A stretch of DNA of 21,170 nucleotides from NCBI GenBank assembly GCA_945862475.1, contig CAMAYW010000006.1, positions 1-21,170 on the forward strand, given 5' to 3'. Numbering within the stretch: position 1 is the stretch's first letter; each line of letters begins with the position of its first letter. Of the stretch, positions 1 to 7,770 are shown piece after piece. A program made the position numbers and the translations under genes. The DNA comes from Bacteriovorax stolpii (lineage in GTDB: Bacteria; Bdellovibrionota; Bacteriovoracia; Bacteriovoracales; Bacteriovoracaceae). The notes under the pieces were generated by a model, which did not search any database, had not been told where the DNA came from, and was given only the letters and a program-made list of their open reading frames with translations.

Positions 1-458
1 CATTTGCTGTGAAAGAAGAAAGAGTGCTTGAAAAACTCTCAGCACTTCAGGGAGATCTAAAAGATAAAGTGAAGCAGATTGAAAACCTAAATGATAAGCT
101 CCAAGTTTTTGAATCACAAAACCTTTTCAACTCAATTCTACCGATTAAAGATGGCCTCACCCTCACTGTGGCAAAGGCCCCGTCTTCAGATCAGGGCAAC
201 ATGAGAAAGCTTGGAGACATTTTTGTTGATAAATTTCCGAAAGGTGTTCTTTTCCTTTATGCAGTTGATGCTGATAAAGTTTCTTTTATTATGAAAACCA
301 ATCGAGCGAATTCGACAGTGGATTGCTCAGCCGTTCTAAAACAAGTCATGCCTATCGTTAATGGTAGGGGTGGTGGGAAACCCGACAATGCCCAGGGGTC
401 AGGAGATGCCTCCAAGACTCAAGAACTTATTAAAGCTATTGAAGGACTTTTGAAATGA
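1..458 (+). CDS. alaS: Alanyl-tRNA synthetase, C-terminal fragment (5' end outside window)
   Basis: The frame is open to the left edge (first full codon at position 3), so this is the last ~151 residues of a gene that begins upstream; the GTG at position 9 is internal. The visible part is a short coiled coil (LEKLSALQGDLKDKVKQIE) followed by the DHHA1/C-Ala domain, with the family's glycine-rich stretch GRGGGKPDNAQGSG near the end. In AlaRS this C-terminal domain helps hold the tRNA elbow and links the aminoacylation and editing centres of the cytoplasmic enzyme that charges tRNA-Ala. The catalytic and editing domains are not in the window. The stop overlaps the start of the next gene by 4 bp (ATGA), so the two are probably translationally coupled. 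The identification rests on the glycine-rich motif and its setting in DHHA1, which is also found in some DHH phosphoesterases, but the coiled coil plus terminal position fits AlaRS best. Confidence 0.93.
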   Translation, partial: FAVKEERVLEKLSALQGDLKDKVKQIENLNDKLQVFESQNLFNSILPIKDGLTLTVAKAPSSDQGNMRKLGDIFVDKFPKGVLFLYAVDADKVSFIMKTNRANSTVDCSAVLKQVMPIVNGRGGGKPDNAQGSGDASKTQELIKAIEGLLK

Positions 459-2170
459 AGTGGATTCTTTTTTCTCTTTTAATTTTCGTTTGGGGATGTA
501 CTAAAAACTCTAATCGTGTTGATCAGATCAATATTTCTATACCTAGTGATATTTCAACTCTAGATCCGGCCAATTGTTATGATACCGTTTGCTACGTACC
601 TTTAACGCAAGTTTATGAGCCTCTTTATGAGATAGAGTATTTAAAACGTCCCTATACTTTAAGACCATTACTTGCGGAAAATTTTCCTGAAATTTCAAAC
701 AATCGACTGAAATACACTTTTAAAATTAAAAAGGGCATTAAGTATCACGATTCTGACATCCTCCCTAAGGGTCGAGAAATAAAGTCACAAGATTTCGTGA
801 ATCAAATTAAAAGACTGGCGTTTAAAGGCACTCGCTCCCAAGGATTTTTCCTTGTAGACCAGAAGATCAAAGGTATTAATGATTGGAGAGACAAGGTTCA
901 AACGGATCTTGGCCTATTTTTTTCAGAACCCATTCCTGGAGTAAGTGCTCCCGATGATCATACGCTCGTGATTGAACTTGTCCGTCCTTATCCGCAACTT
1001 TTGTGGGCCATGGCGATGTCATTTACGGCGCCAATCCCTGAGGAGGCCATACGGGCCACTCAAAATGATTTAAGACAGAAATTTGTTGGAACTGGCCCCT
1101 ACATCATCACCAACTATAATCCCTCTCAAGAAGTCGTCCTGAAGAAAAACGACTTTTATAATTCAAGTGTTTATCCTTCCCAAGGAGATCGATTTGCAAA
1201 CGAAAACTCTCTTCTTGCAGATGCTGGAGCGAAATTACCTTTTGTAAAAAATATTCGAATTTCAGTTATCGAAGAAACTCAAACTGAGTGGTTAAATTTC
1301 ATGTCTAAAAAAATTGACCTGGTTAACCTCACCAAGGATCAATATCCATTGGCCCTTAACCAAGATGGAAAACTAAAACCTGAAATTACTCAAAACAATA
1401 TCCGCCTTCAGGCTTCTCCAACTCTTATTTATTGGTGGATTGCCTTTAATATGAAAGATCAAATTTTTGGTAATAATCTCAATTTAAGAAAGGCGATCGC
1501 TCATGGAGTGAATATTGATAAGTACATTGAGCTTTTTACTTACAATATCGCTCAAAAAGCGAATTCCATTTTTCCTCCGGGTGTTGCTGGCTACTCTCCC
1601 TCAACGGATCTTCCTTACAAATATGATATTAACCTTGCAAAAGACTTCTTAAAAAAAGCTGGTTATCCAGAAGGTAAGGGACTTCCTAAATTGTTTTTTG
1701 ATGTCAGAGGAACCGATACAAGAAAGCGACAGATGGGTGAATTTATCCAGCAAGAATTAAGAAATATAGGGATTCAAGTTGAGGTGAGAATTAATACTTT
1801 TCCTGCTTTCTTAGAGAAATCGCGAAATGGCGAATTACAGTTTTGGCAAGGTGGTTGGGTTCTTGATTATCCTGATTCAGAAAACGTTCTTCAACTTTTA
1901 ACCACAGCGCATCTATCCCCAGGGCCAAACACCTCTCAATATTCAAACCCAGAGTATGATAAAATGTACAATGAACTTCGTGAGCTTGAAGATGGAGATA
2001 GAAAGTTTGAATTGATGAAAAAAATGGAAGAGATGATTAACAGAGATCTTCCTTGGTCCATGCAATACTATGCTAGAAACTATATTCTCTATCACGATCA
2101 TCTGAAAAACTTCAGATACTCAGATATCGTTTATAACAATCTTAAATACCTGAAAATAACTGGAAAATAG
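455..2170 (+). CDS. Family-5 (peptide/nickel-type) ABC transporter substrate-binding lipoprotein
   Basis: A 571-residue protein of the SBP_bac_5 (OppA/DppA) family. The N-terminus is a short hydrophobic signal ending in a lipobox-like VWGC with the acceptor cysteine at residue 15, so it is probably a lipoprotein in the periplasm. Family features are visible in order: a start such as ISIPSDISTLDPA, the segment LRPLLAENFPEI followed by a beta-rich FKIKKGIKYHD, FVGTGPYIITNYNP (the conserved GTGPY), LRKAIAHGVN, and a C-terminal lobe with FWQGGWVLDYPD. Such proteins bind oligopeptides, or sometimes other small ligands, for an inner-membrane ABC permease. No permease or ATPase gene lies nearby, so it either serves a transporter encoded elsewhere or has another role. 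Start: ATG overlapping the alaS stop. Length fits the family. The ligand cannot be told from sequence. Confidence 0.93.
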   Translation: MKWILFSLLIFVWGCTKNSNRVDQINISIPSDISTLDPANCYDTVCYVPLTQVYEPLYEIEYLKRPYTLRPLLAENFPEISNNRLKYTFKIKKGIKYHDSDILPKGREIKSQDFVNQIKRLAFKGTRSQGFFLVDQKIKGINDWRDKVQTDLGLFFSEPIPGVSAPDDHTLVIELVRPYPQLLWAMAMSFTAPIPEEAIRATQNDLRQKFVGTGPYIITNYNPSQEVVLKKNDFYNSSVYPSQGDRFANENSLLADAGAKLPFVKNIRISVIEETQTEWLNFMSKKIDLVNLTKDQYPLALNQDGKLKPEITQNNIRLQASPTLIYWWIAFNMKDQIFGNNLNLRKAIAHGVNIDKYIELFTYNIAQKANSIFPPGVAGYSPSTDLPYKYDINLAKDFLKKAGYPEGKGLPKLFFDVRGTDTRKRQMGEFIQQELRNIGIQVEVRINTFPAFLEKSRNGELQFWQGGWVLDYPDSENVLQLLTTAHLSPGPNTSQYSNPEYDKMYNELRELEDGDRKFELMKKMEEMINRDLPWSMQYYARNYILYHDHLKNFRYSDIVYNNLKYLKITGK

Positions 2171-2181
2171 CTCCTTATCCC

Positions 2182-2209
2182 TGACCATGGCACTCAGGTG
2201 CTATGGTCA
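2182..2209 (+). terminator. Hairpin downstream of the binding-protein gene, possible terminator
   Basis: An 11-bp inverted repeat (TGACCATGGCA / TGCTATGGTCA, one G-T pair in RNA) with a 6-base loop begins 12 bases after the stop of the binding-protein gene. It is stable and well placed, but the T-run that would mark an intrinsic terminator is weak (CCCTCTTACTATT follows). It could be a weak terminator or a 3'-end processing/stability hairpin. Confidence 0.5.
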
Positions 2210-2275
2210 CCCTCTTACTATTAACTTCTAGGTCAAATTGTCGATAAGTTCATTGGATATACCTGCGAGGATCCG

Positions 2276-2659
2276 ATGAAGCTATGTGTTTTTCTTTTAC
2301 TTCTTTGTATGACCCAAGTGTCTTTTGCTAGATCCTATGTGATTTTTAGTATGGCACAAGATCTTTCAATGGGATTTGATAACGAGATTATTAGAAAAAA
2401 TTACTATGTTAATCTTGGTACCGCTCAGGGAATTAAAAAAGATAGTGTTCTTGATGTCTTTAGAATCATTTCTATTCAAAATCCTTACGACAATAAAAAA
2501 CGAGTGAATTATAAAGTTAAGATTGGCGAACTAAAGGTTCTTCACTCTTCATCAGATGCTGCGATCGCAGCAGTGAAATCTTATGAAAAAGAAGAGGTTC
2601 CTATTTTTGAATTGAATCAATTTATGATTGGTGATCATGTCGCTATCAACGTTGATTAA
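2276..2659 (+). CDS. Small exported protein of unknown function, beta-rich (FlgT C-terminal-like)
   Basis: A 127-residue protein with a clear Sec signal peptide (about residues 1-18, ending SFA). The mature part contains YYVNLGTAQGIKKDSVLDVFR, then GELKVLHSSSDAAIAAVKS and finally IGDHVAI. This pattern of 'a glycine after a beta strand, a GIKxxxVLxVFR strand, then GxLKV and AIAxV' resembles the small beta domain at the C-terminus of the flagellar protein FlgT and similar envelope proteins. That match is by eye and is a guess at fold, not function. A GAGG ribosome binding site lies 5 bases before the ATG. The gene converges on the next gene and shares 4 bp with its end. Confidence 0.75.
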   Translation: MKLCVFLLLLCMTQVSFARSYVIFSMAQDLSMGFDNEIIRKNYYVNLGTAQGIKKDSVLDVFRIISIQNPYDNKKRVNYKVKIGELKVLHSSSDAAIAAVKSYEKEEVPIFELNQFMIGDHVAINVD

Positions 2660-2916
2660 GATTGATCCTTAAATTCTTCTATGTCCCTAAACTTAATGAT
2701 GGTTCCTTTGACGATATGATCTTCAATACTGACAATTTTGACATAAAGTACATACTCCTCACCTTTTAATATATTCAACGTATCATCCCCCACTAACTCT
2801 ATCTTTCTTATTTTTTTTCCAACATAAACACCTCTAAAATGAAATAAATACTTTTTTTTATTAAAAGTGAAATTAATGACTCGTAAACATTTAGAAACTA
2901 TAATGACGTTATTCAT
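2656..2916 (-). CDS. Small protein of unknown function
   Basis: An 86-residue protein I do not recognise. It has no signal peptide or membrane segment, is rich in Lys, Ile and Val, and alternates short hydrophobic strands with charged turns (for example KGEEYVLYVKIVSIEDHIVKG), which would suit a small beta-barrel such as an OB or PilZ-like fold; this is inference only. The coding case is fair: a good ribosome binding site (CGGAAG, 5-6 bases before ATG), an intergenic region of its own upstream, and no competing long ORF opposite. It overlaps the end of the convergent gene by 4 bp. The arm of a 19-bp palindrome abuts its ribosome binding site. Could still be spurious. Confidence 0.6.
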   Translation of the reverse strand: MNNVIIVSKCLRVINFTFNKKKYLFHFRGVYVGKKIRKIELVGDDTLNILKGEEYVLYVKIVSIEDHIVKGTIIKFRDIEEFKDQS

Positions 2917-2921
2917 GTCTT

Positions 2922-2940
2922 CCGATATGACAAATATCGG
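2922..2940. promoter_or_regulatory. 19-bp palindrome between divergent genes, possible operator or 5'-UTR hairpin
   Basis: CCGATATGACAAATATCGG: two perfect 7-bp arms around a 5-base centre. It sits in the 98-base gap between two divergent genes. For the minus-strand gene it ends at the ribosome binding site; for the acyl-CoA synthetase it lies just upstream of a candidate -35. Its size and symmetry suit a dimeric repressor (TetR- or MarR-type regulators often control acyl-CoA genes), but in the minus-strand RNA it would also form a hairpin whose last bases overlap the ribosome binding site. Confidence 0.5.
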
Positions 2941-2947
2941 GCCAGTG

Positions 2948-2976
2948 TTGATGAGTTGAAGACTTTTGATTTTATT
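2948..2976 (+). promoter_or_regulatory. Candidate sigma-70 promoter for the acyl-CoA synthetase gene
   Basis: TTGATG (2948-2953), 17-base spacer, TTTATT (2971-2976): four of six matches at each box. This is modest support in an AT-rich region, but the position is right for the ATG at 3015. Confidence 0.3.
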
Positions 2977-3014
2977 TAAAAGTTACTGCTGTGCTAAAGA
3001 AAAAGGACTACTGG

Positions 3015-4835
3015 ATGTTAACAGGTGCGCGAACAATTGGAAGATTATTTAAACATCGTATTCAAAAATCACCAGATAAATTCGCTATTGGCTGGATTGA
3101 AAATAAAGAGATCAAAAATTTAACTTTTTCAGAATACAAAAATACTATCGAAACTTTAGTTTCCGGTTTTCACAAGATAGGTATCAATGTTGGAGATAAA
3201 ATTTCGATACTTTCTCAAACTTGTAAGGAATGGCACTTCTTCGATCTAGCGACCATGTTATCTCGGTGTTGTCTGATTCCCATCTATCCGAGCTACCTCT
3301 CTCCAGAAGTAGAATATATTTTCCAGCACTCCGACAGTTCAATTCTTATCGTTGAAAATGATAAACAAATGGAAAAAATCTTTCCCATTATTGGAAAGCT
3401 TTCAAACATTAAAGCGATCATTTCTATTCAAGATCTATCTGAAGAAACACTAAAAAAGTTTCGAAATATTTGTCCTTATTATTCATTTAAAGAACTCCAA
3501 AGAATTGGAAAAGAGGAACTAAGCGTTCATCCGGATTTACTTGAAAATCACATCCAAAATCAACAGCCAGAAGAATATGCATCGATCATCTATACCTCAG
3601 GAACAACCGGGGAGCCTAAAGGGGCGGTCATTACTCAACATGCAATGACAACCATGCTTCTCAACGTGGAGTCCACGATTAAAGGAGCTTTTAATTCTAA
3701 CGATCGTACTCTCGTTTTTCTGCCATTATCTCATGTTCTAGGACGATGTGATTCTCTTCTTCCTTTGGTGTTTGGCTGGCAAGCAGTCTATGCTGAATCA
3801 TTAGAAAAATTGGTAGATAACCTCGCTCTCGTTAAACCTACCATCATGATCGCTGTACCGAGAATTTTTGAAAAAATTTACGCAAAAATCAAAGAACAAA
3901 TCAATCAAGGAAGTGTGGTAGAAAAACAAGCCTTTAAATGGGCGCTTAATATCGCTGAAAGATATTTTTCAAAAATTGATAAAGATCTCTCACCTTCTGC
4001 AGCTGAAATCATCGAATTTAATCTCGCGAATAAAGTTGTTTTTTCAAAAATTTACAATCGCTTTGGTGGAAAAATACGCTACTTCGTATCTGGGGGAGCA
4101 CCACTTTCTCCAGAAATTATTAAATTTCTTCGCTACGCTAATCTCACTATTTTAGAGGGCTATGGACTTACTGAAACCGTAGCTCCATGCTGCCTAAACC
4201 CTCTTTCCAAACAGGTACCAGGTACTGTGGGTAGACCCATGGGAGATGTTCAATTCAAGTTCGGTCCAGATGGGGAGATTCTCATCAAAACCGAGGCCAT
4301 GCTGAAAGAATATTATAAGAACCCTGAGGCCTCAGCAGCTTCGATTAAAGAGGGTTGGTTTTATTCGGGTGATATTGGAGAATTCACGCCTGAAGGTTAC
4401 CTTAAAATAACCGACCGAAAAAAAGATATCATCATTACCAGTGGGGGTAAGAACGTGGCCCCTCAAAAGATTGAAAATATGGCGAAAACGAAGCCTCATA
4501 TTTCTCAATTAGTTGTGATTGGAGATAAAAGAAATTACCTCACGGCCCTTGTAGGAATAGAAAAAGAACGCTTTCTATCACTTTTGGAAGAACTCTCGTT
4601 ACCGTCAGATTGCTCCCTCATTGATATTGCGCGACATGAAAAGGTAAGAGAAATCATTCAGAGGGAAATTGATGAAATAAACCAAGAGCTTCCTCAGTAT
4701 GAAAGTTTGAAAAACTTCGCCATTGTTACCGAGGAATTCACAACGGAAAACTTCCTCACCCCATCTCTAAAAATTAAGAGGAAGGTTGTCGTTGAGAAAT
4801 TCAAAGACGAAATTGATGCGATGTATATACAATAA
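3015..4835 (+). CDS. Long-chain fatty-acid--CoA ligase (AMP-forming acyl-CoA synthetase)
   Basis: A 606-residue ANL-superfamily enzyme that would activate fatty acids to acyl-AMP and then acyl-CoA, for lipid synthesis or beta-oxidation. Visible motifs (numbered from the ATG): the P-loop-like YTSGTTGEPKG (about 193-203), PLSHVLGR with the aromatic/His region after it, the adenine-binding GYGLTE (382-387), YSGDIG with the ribose-binding Asp453, DRKKDI (467-472), GGKNVAP, and the C-terminal TPSLKIKR holding the adenylation lysine. The sequence style is that of the FAA1/'long-chain' (FACL) type rather than acetyl-CoA synthetase. Start choice: an upstream GTG at 2991 is in frame but has no ribosome binding site, whereas the ATG at 3015 is preceded by AAAGGA 7 bases away. 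It stands alone on the plus strand, 85 bases before rpoZ. Chain-length preference cannot be read. Confidence 0.94.
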   Translation: MLTGARTIGRLFKHRIQKSPDKFAIGWIENKEIKNLTFSEYKNTIETLVSGFHKIGINVGDKISILSQTCKEWHFFDLATMLSRCCLIPIYPSYLSPEVEYIFQHSDSSILIVENDKQMEKIFPIIGKLSNIKAIISIQDLSEETLKKFRNICPYYSFKELQRIGKEELSVHPDLLENHIQNQQPEEYASIIYTSGTTGEPKGAVITQHAMTTMLLNVESTIKGAFNSNDRTLVFLPLSHVLGRCDSLLPLVFGWQAVYAESLEKLVDNLALVKPTIMIAVPRIFEKIYAKIKEQINQGSVVEKQAFKWALNIAERYFSKIDKDLSPSAAEIIEFNLANKVVFSKIYNRFGGKIRYFVSGGAPLSPEIIKFLRYANLTILEGYGLTETVAPCCLNPLSKQVPGTVGRPMGDVQFKFGPDGEILIKTEAMLKEYYKNPEASAASIKEGWFYSGDIGEFTPEGYLKITDRKKDIIITSGGKNVAPQKIENMAKTKPHISQLVVIGDKRNYLTALVGIEKERFLSLLEELSLPSDCSLIDIARHEKVREIIQREIDEINQELPQYESLKNFAIVTEEFTTENFLTPSLKIKRKVVVEKFKDEIDAMYIQ

Positions 4836-4858
4836 CAAGGGTTGTCAATAAAACCGCT

Positions 4859-4887
4859 TTGACATCCCCCCCTTTATCTACTAAAAA
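4859..4887 (+). promoter_or_regulatory. Promoter of rpoZ
   Basis: TTGACA (4859-4864, a perfect -35) with a 17-base spacer to TAAAAA (4882-4887, four of six). The spacer carries a run of seven C residues. It lies 33 bases before the rpoZ start, in the short gap after the acyl-CoA synthetase gene. Confidence 0.65.
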
Positions 4888-4920
4888 TAAAGATTCAAAT
4901 TTCCCCTAAGAGGTATTCCC

Positions 4921-5133
4921 ATGGCACGAGTCACTGTAGAAGATTGTCTAGAGCAAGTTGAAAACCGTTATGAACTAGTTCATTTAACTGCTAAAAGAGT
5001 GAAACAGCTTCGTGAGGGTGATGATGCTCAAGTGAAAAGTAAAAACAAAGAAGTTGTTACTGCTCTAAGAGAAATCGCTGCTGGAAAAGTTAAACATACA
5101 GTTAAATCAGAATACGACTCAGACGAATTTTAA
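4921..5133 (+). CDS. rpoZ: RNA polymerase omega subunit
   Basis: A 70-residue protein with the compact RpoZ/Rpb6 pattern: MARVTVEDCLEQVENRYELVHLTAKRVKQL, where the helix NRYELV...AxxRxxQL is the signature, followed by KNKEVVTALREIAAGKV. Omega binds the beta' subunit, helps assemble core RNA polymerase and in many bacteria is part of a ppGpp site. The ribosome binding site AAGAGG is 7 bases before the ATG. The C-terminus is acidic (DSDEF), as is common. It has its own promoter and a strong terminator right after it. In many bacteria rpoZ follows gmk; here it does not. Confidence 0.96.
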   Translation: MARVTVEDCLEQVENRYELVHLTAKRVKQLREGDDAQVKSKNKEVVTALREIAAGKVKHTVKSEYDSDEF

Positions 5134-5152
5134 TTTTAAAAATTTTAACCAT

Positions 5153-5182
5153 AAAAAAAGGGAGCCTTGGCTCCCTTTTTTT
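5153..5182. terminator. Bidirectional intrinsic terminator between rpoZ and lon
   Basis: A7-GGGAGCC-TT-GGCTCCC-T7: a perfectly symmetrical 30-bp palindrome, with a 7-bp G/C-rich stem, 2-base loop, and 7 A before and 7 T after. It therefore works as a terminator on both strands, ending rpoZ transcripts (+) and lon transcripts (-). The lon stop codon (5181-5183) lies inside its T-run. Confidence 0.95.
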
Positions 5183-7751
5183 ATTTCTTTTTAAGTGCAA
5201 TACTGAGCACTTCATCAAAGTGTTTTACTGGATGAAAGCGCATTCCCTTTCTATGTCTCTCTGGAACTTCTTTCAAATCTTTTTCATTCTGCCATGGAAG
5301 AATAATTTCTTTAATACCAGCTCTTTTTGCGGCCAGTACTTTTTCTTTAATCCCACCAACAGGTAAAACCTTTCCAGTAAGACTCAACTCTCCCGTCATC
5401 GCCACATCCCCTCTCACCATCTGATGAGTTGCTAGACTATAAAGAGCAAGGGCCATGGTAATACCAGCAGACGGACCATCCTTAGGAGTCGCACCAGCAG
5501 GTAAATGAAGGTGAATTTCGTGTGTAGCTAAGAAGTCTGTCGCTTCCTCGGCATTTGGGGCCGGTGGAACAATCACACCAGGAGTTACAGAAACCATCTT
5601 TTTAGAAACTTTTTTAGAGGCGGGCTTAGCCTTCTTAAGATCTTCAGCAATTTGAGACTGAAGAATACTTTTCACATAACTGTAAGCAAGATTTGCTGAC
5701 TCACCCATCACCTCACCCAACTGACCGGTGAGTTTGAAGCCTTTTCCTTTCAAGGGAATAGATTCTACAAAAAGAATATCCCCACCAAATGAAGTCCAAG
5801 CAAGACCAGTCACAATTCCAGGTTGAAGAGGTTTTTGGGCCTTGTCTGTTTCAAATCTTTTGCTTCCAAGTATTTTTTCTAAGTCTGTTACTGATGGTGA
5901 AAACTTTTTAAAGCGCTTACTTGAAACTTTTTCAAGAGCTGCTCTACGACAAAGCTTAGCAACCATCTGCTCCATCACACGCACTCCAGGTTCACGTGCA
6001 TAATCAGATACAAGTGCCTTTAACACTGGTGTACCTAGTGAAAATTCTTTCGTTGTGAGGCCATGCTTTTTTAATTGCTTTGGAATCACCCATTTCGTTG
6101 CAATCGAAAGCTTCTCTTCAATTGTATATCCAGATAATTCAATGAGCTCCATTCGATCGAGGAGGGCCTCAGGAATTTCTCCCACATAATTTGCTGTTGC
6201 AATAAAAAGAACTTTTGATAAATCAAAAGGCACATCCAAATAGTTATCTATGAATGTTTTATTTTGTTCTGGATCCAAAACTTCAAGGAGTGCGGAAGCT
6301 GGATCTCCTTGATAGGACTTACCTATTTTATCGATCTCATCGAGCATGATCACAGGATTATTAACTTCAACTCGTTTGATCGCTTGAATAATTTTACCTG
6401 GCATCGCTCCGACGTAAGTTCTTCTGTGCCCTTTAATTTCCGCCTCATCTTTCATTCCACCTAATGAAAAGCGATAAAATTTTCTTCCTAAAGCTTTTGC
6501 AATAGAGTGACCTAAAGACGTTTTACCCACTCCTGGAGGACCAGCAAGACAAAGAATTGTTCCATCATATTCTGGCTTAAGTTTTCTTACGGCCAAGAAT
6601 TCCATAATTCTTTCTTTAGGTTTCTCTAAACCATAGTGGTCTTTTTCAAGAATTTTCTTCGCAGCTTCGATATCGACCTTATCATCACTTGCTTTATTCC
6701 ACGGGAGTTGAACCATCCAGTTAAGATAGGTTCTTGTCACGTTGTATTCAGGGGATGAATCAGGAATGGATTCTAATCTTTCAAGTTCCTCATAAGCGGC
6801 TTTTTTCGCTTCTTCCGGTAGTCCGCCCTCATCGAGAGTTTCTTTGATTTTCTTCATGTCCTTGGCCTTATCATCTTCATCTAGGCCAAGCTCATTTCTT
6901 ATCACTTTCAACTGCTCACGAAGAAAATATTCACGCTGATATTTATTAACTTTATCGTTAACTTCATCGGTGATTTTTTTCTGAATATCAGCCACATCTT
7001 TCTCTCGCTTGAGATAAACGAGAAGTTTTGCGAATCTTTTTTTAACAATTAATGTCTCTAAAAAATCCTGAGCCTCTGGAACGTCTAAGGACAGTGCAAA
7101 TGCCACTAAGTCGGCTAAAGATCCAGGAGAGGGAGAATTAAGCATCGCAAGCTTCATCTCTTCATTGAAGTATGGATTGATCTCCGATAGTTTTTTTACT
7201 TGATTGATAACAGAGCGAGTGTAGGCATCTAGCTCTTCATCAGGTTCGTGGATATCGTTGAAGACTTCAGTTCTAGCAACCAAAAGAGGTGTCTCAGAAG
7301 TATACTCAACGGCACGATATCTCTTCATTCCATGAACAAGGAGATTCACCGATCCATCTGGGAGCTTCAATTTTTTGATGACCTTACAAAGTACCCCAAC
7401 CTTATAAATATCTTTTGGGGTAATCCCCTTTGGTACAGAATCAGCAGAGACGGCCGAGCCTGCAGACTCCTCTTCCTCCTCGTAATCAATCGGCTCTTCA
7501 TCCATTTCAAGTGGAATAGAGTCCTGTTCTGCAAAATCTTTAAACTTTACGAGATTGAGAGCTACATAATTATTTTTCGTTAAATAACTATCAAGCTCTG
7601 GAGTATATTTATCCTCTGAAAGAATAATGGGAGCAATCATTCCAGGGAAGATAGGACTGTTCACGATGGGAATGATAACGGCTTCACTTGGTAATTCCGC
7701 TACAATTCCTGCTTCAGAGTTTGCTTTCGCATTTTTATCTTTAGGTGCCAT
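5181..7751 (-). CDS. lon: ATP-dependent Lon protease, with two family-unusual insertions
   Basis: An 856-residue LonA-type cytoplasmic protease that unfolds and degrades misfolded and regulatory proteins. Domains in order: an N-terminal substrate-binding LON domain (about 20-260), a helical region (KYQREYFLREQLKVIRNELG), an AAA+ module with Walker A GPPGVGKT (404-411) and Walker B LDEID (470-474), and the C-terminal serine-lysine protease domain with catalytic Ser761 in KDGPSAG and Lys804 in GGIKEK, the same 43-residue spacing as in E. coli Lon. It is longer than E. coli Lon (784) because of a very acidic insert at about 82-108 (EEPIDYEEEEE) inside the N domain, and a Lys/Pro/Ala-rich insert at about 700-735 between the AAA+ and protease domains. 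Ribosome binding site AAGGA, 8-9 bases before ATG. It follows the AMIN-like gene by 19 bases, so the two are probably one operon. Confidence 0.97.
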   Translation of the reverse strand: MAPKDKNAKANSEAGIVAELPSEAVIIPIVNSPIFPGMIAPIILSEDKYTPELDSYLTKNNYVALNLVKFKDFAEQDSIPLEMDEEPIDYEEEEESAGSAVSADSVPKGITPKDIYKVGVLCKVIKKLKLPDGSVNLLVHGMKRYRAVEYTSETPLLVARTEVFNDIHEPDEELDAYTRSVINQVKKLSEINPYFNEEMKLAMLNSPSPGSLADLVAFALSLDVPEAQDFLETLIVKKRFAKLLVYLKREKDVADIQKKITDEVNDKVNKYQREYFLREQLKVIRNELGLDEDDKAKDMKKIKETLDEGGLPEEAKKAAYEELERLESIPDSSPEYNVTRTYLNWMVQLPWNKASDDKVDIEAAKKILEKDHYGLEKPKERIMEFLAVRKLKPEYDGTILCLAGPPGVGKTSLGHSIAKALGRKFYRFSLGGMKDEAEIKGHRRTYVGAMPGKIIQAIKRVEVNNPVIMLDEIDKIGKSYQGDPASALLEVLDPEQNKTFIDNYLDVPFDLSKVLFIATANYVGEIPEALLDRMELIELSGYTIEEKLSIATKWVIPKQLKKHGLTTKEFSLGTPVLKALVSDYAREPGVRVMEQMVAKLCRRAALEKVSSKRFKKFSPSVTDLEKILGSKRFETDKAQKPLQPGIVTGLAWTSFGGDILFVESIPLKGKGFKLTGQLGEVMGESANLAYSYVKSILQSQIAEDLKKAKPASKKVSKKMVSVTPGVIVPPAPNAEEATDFLATHEIHLHLPAGATPKDGPSAGITMALALYSLATHQMVRGDVAMTGELSLTGKVLPVGGIKEKVLAAKRAGIKEIILPWQNEKDLKEVPERHRKGMRFHPVKHFDEVLSIALKKK

Positions 7752-7770
7752 TTTATATTTCCTTATTTTT

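Noticed and set aside
2991..3014. GTG start for the acyl-CoA synthetase adding eight residues
   Set aside because: No ribosome binding site upstream; the ATG at 3015 has AAAGGA seven bases before it.
6264..7583. Plus-strand open frames opposite lon
   Set aside because: Antisense shadows of lon; composition and lack of start signals do not support coding.
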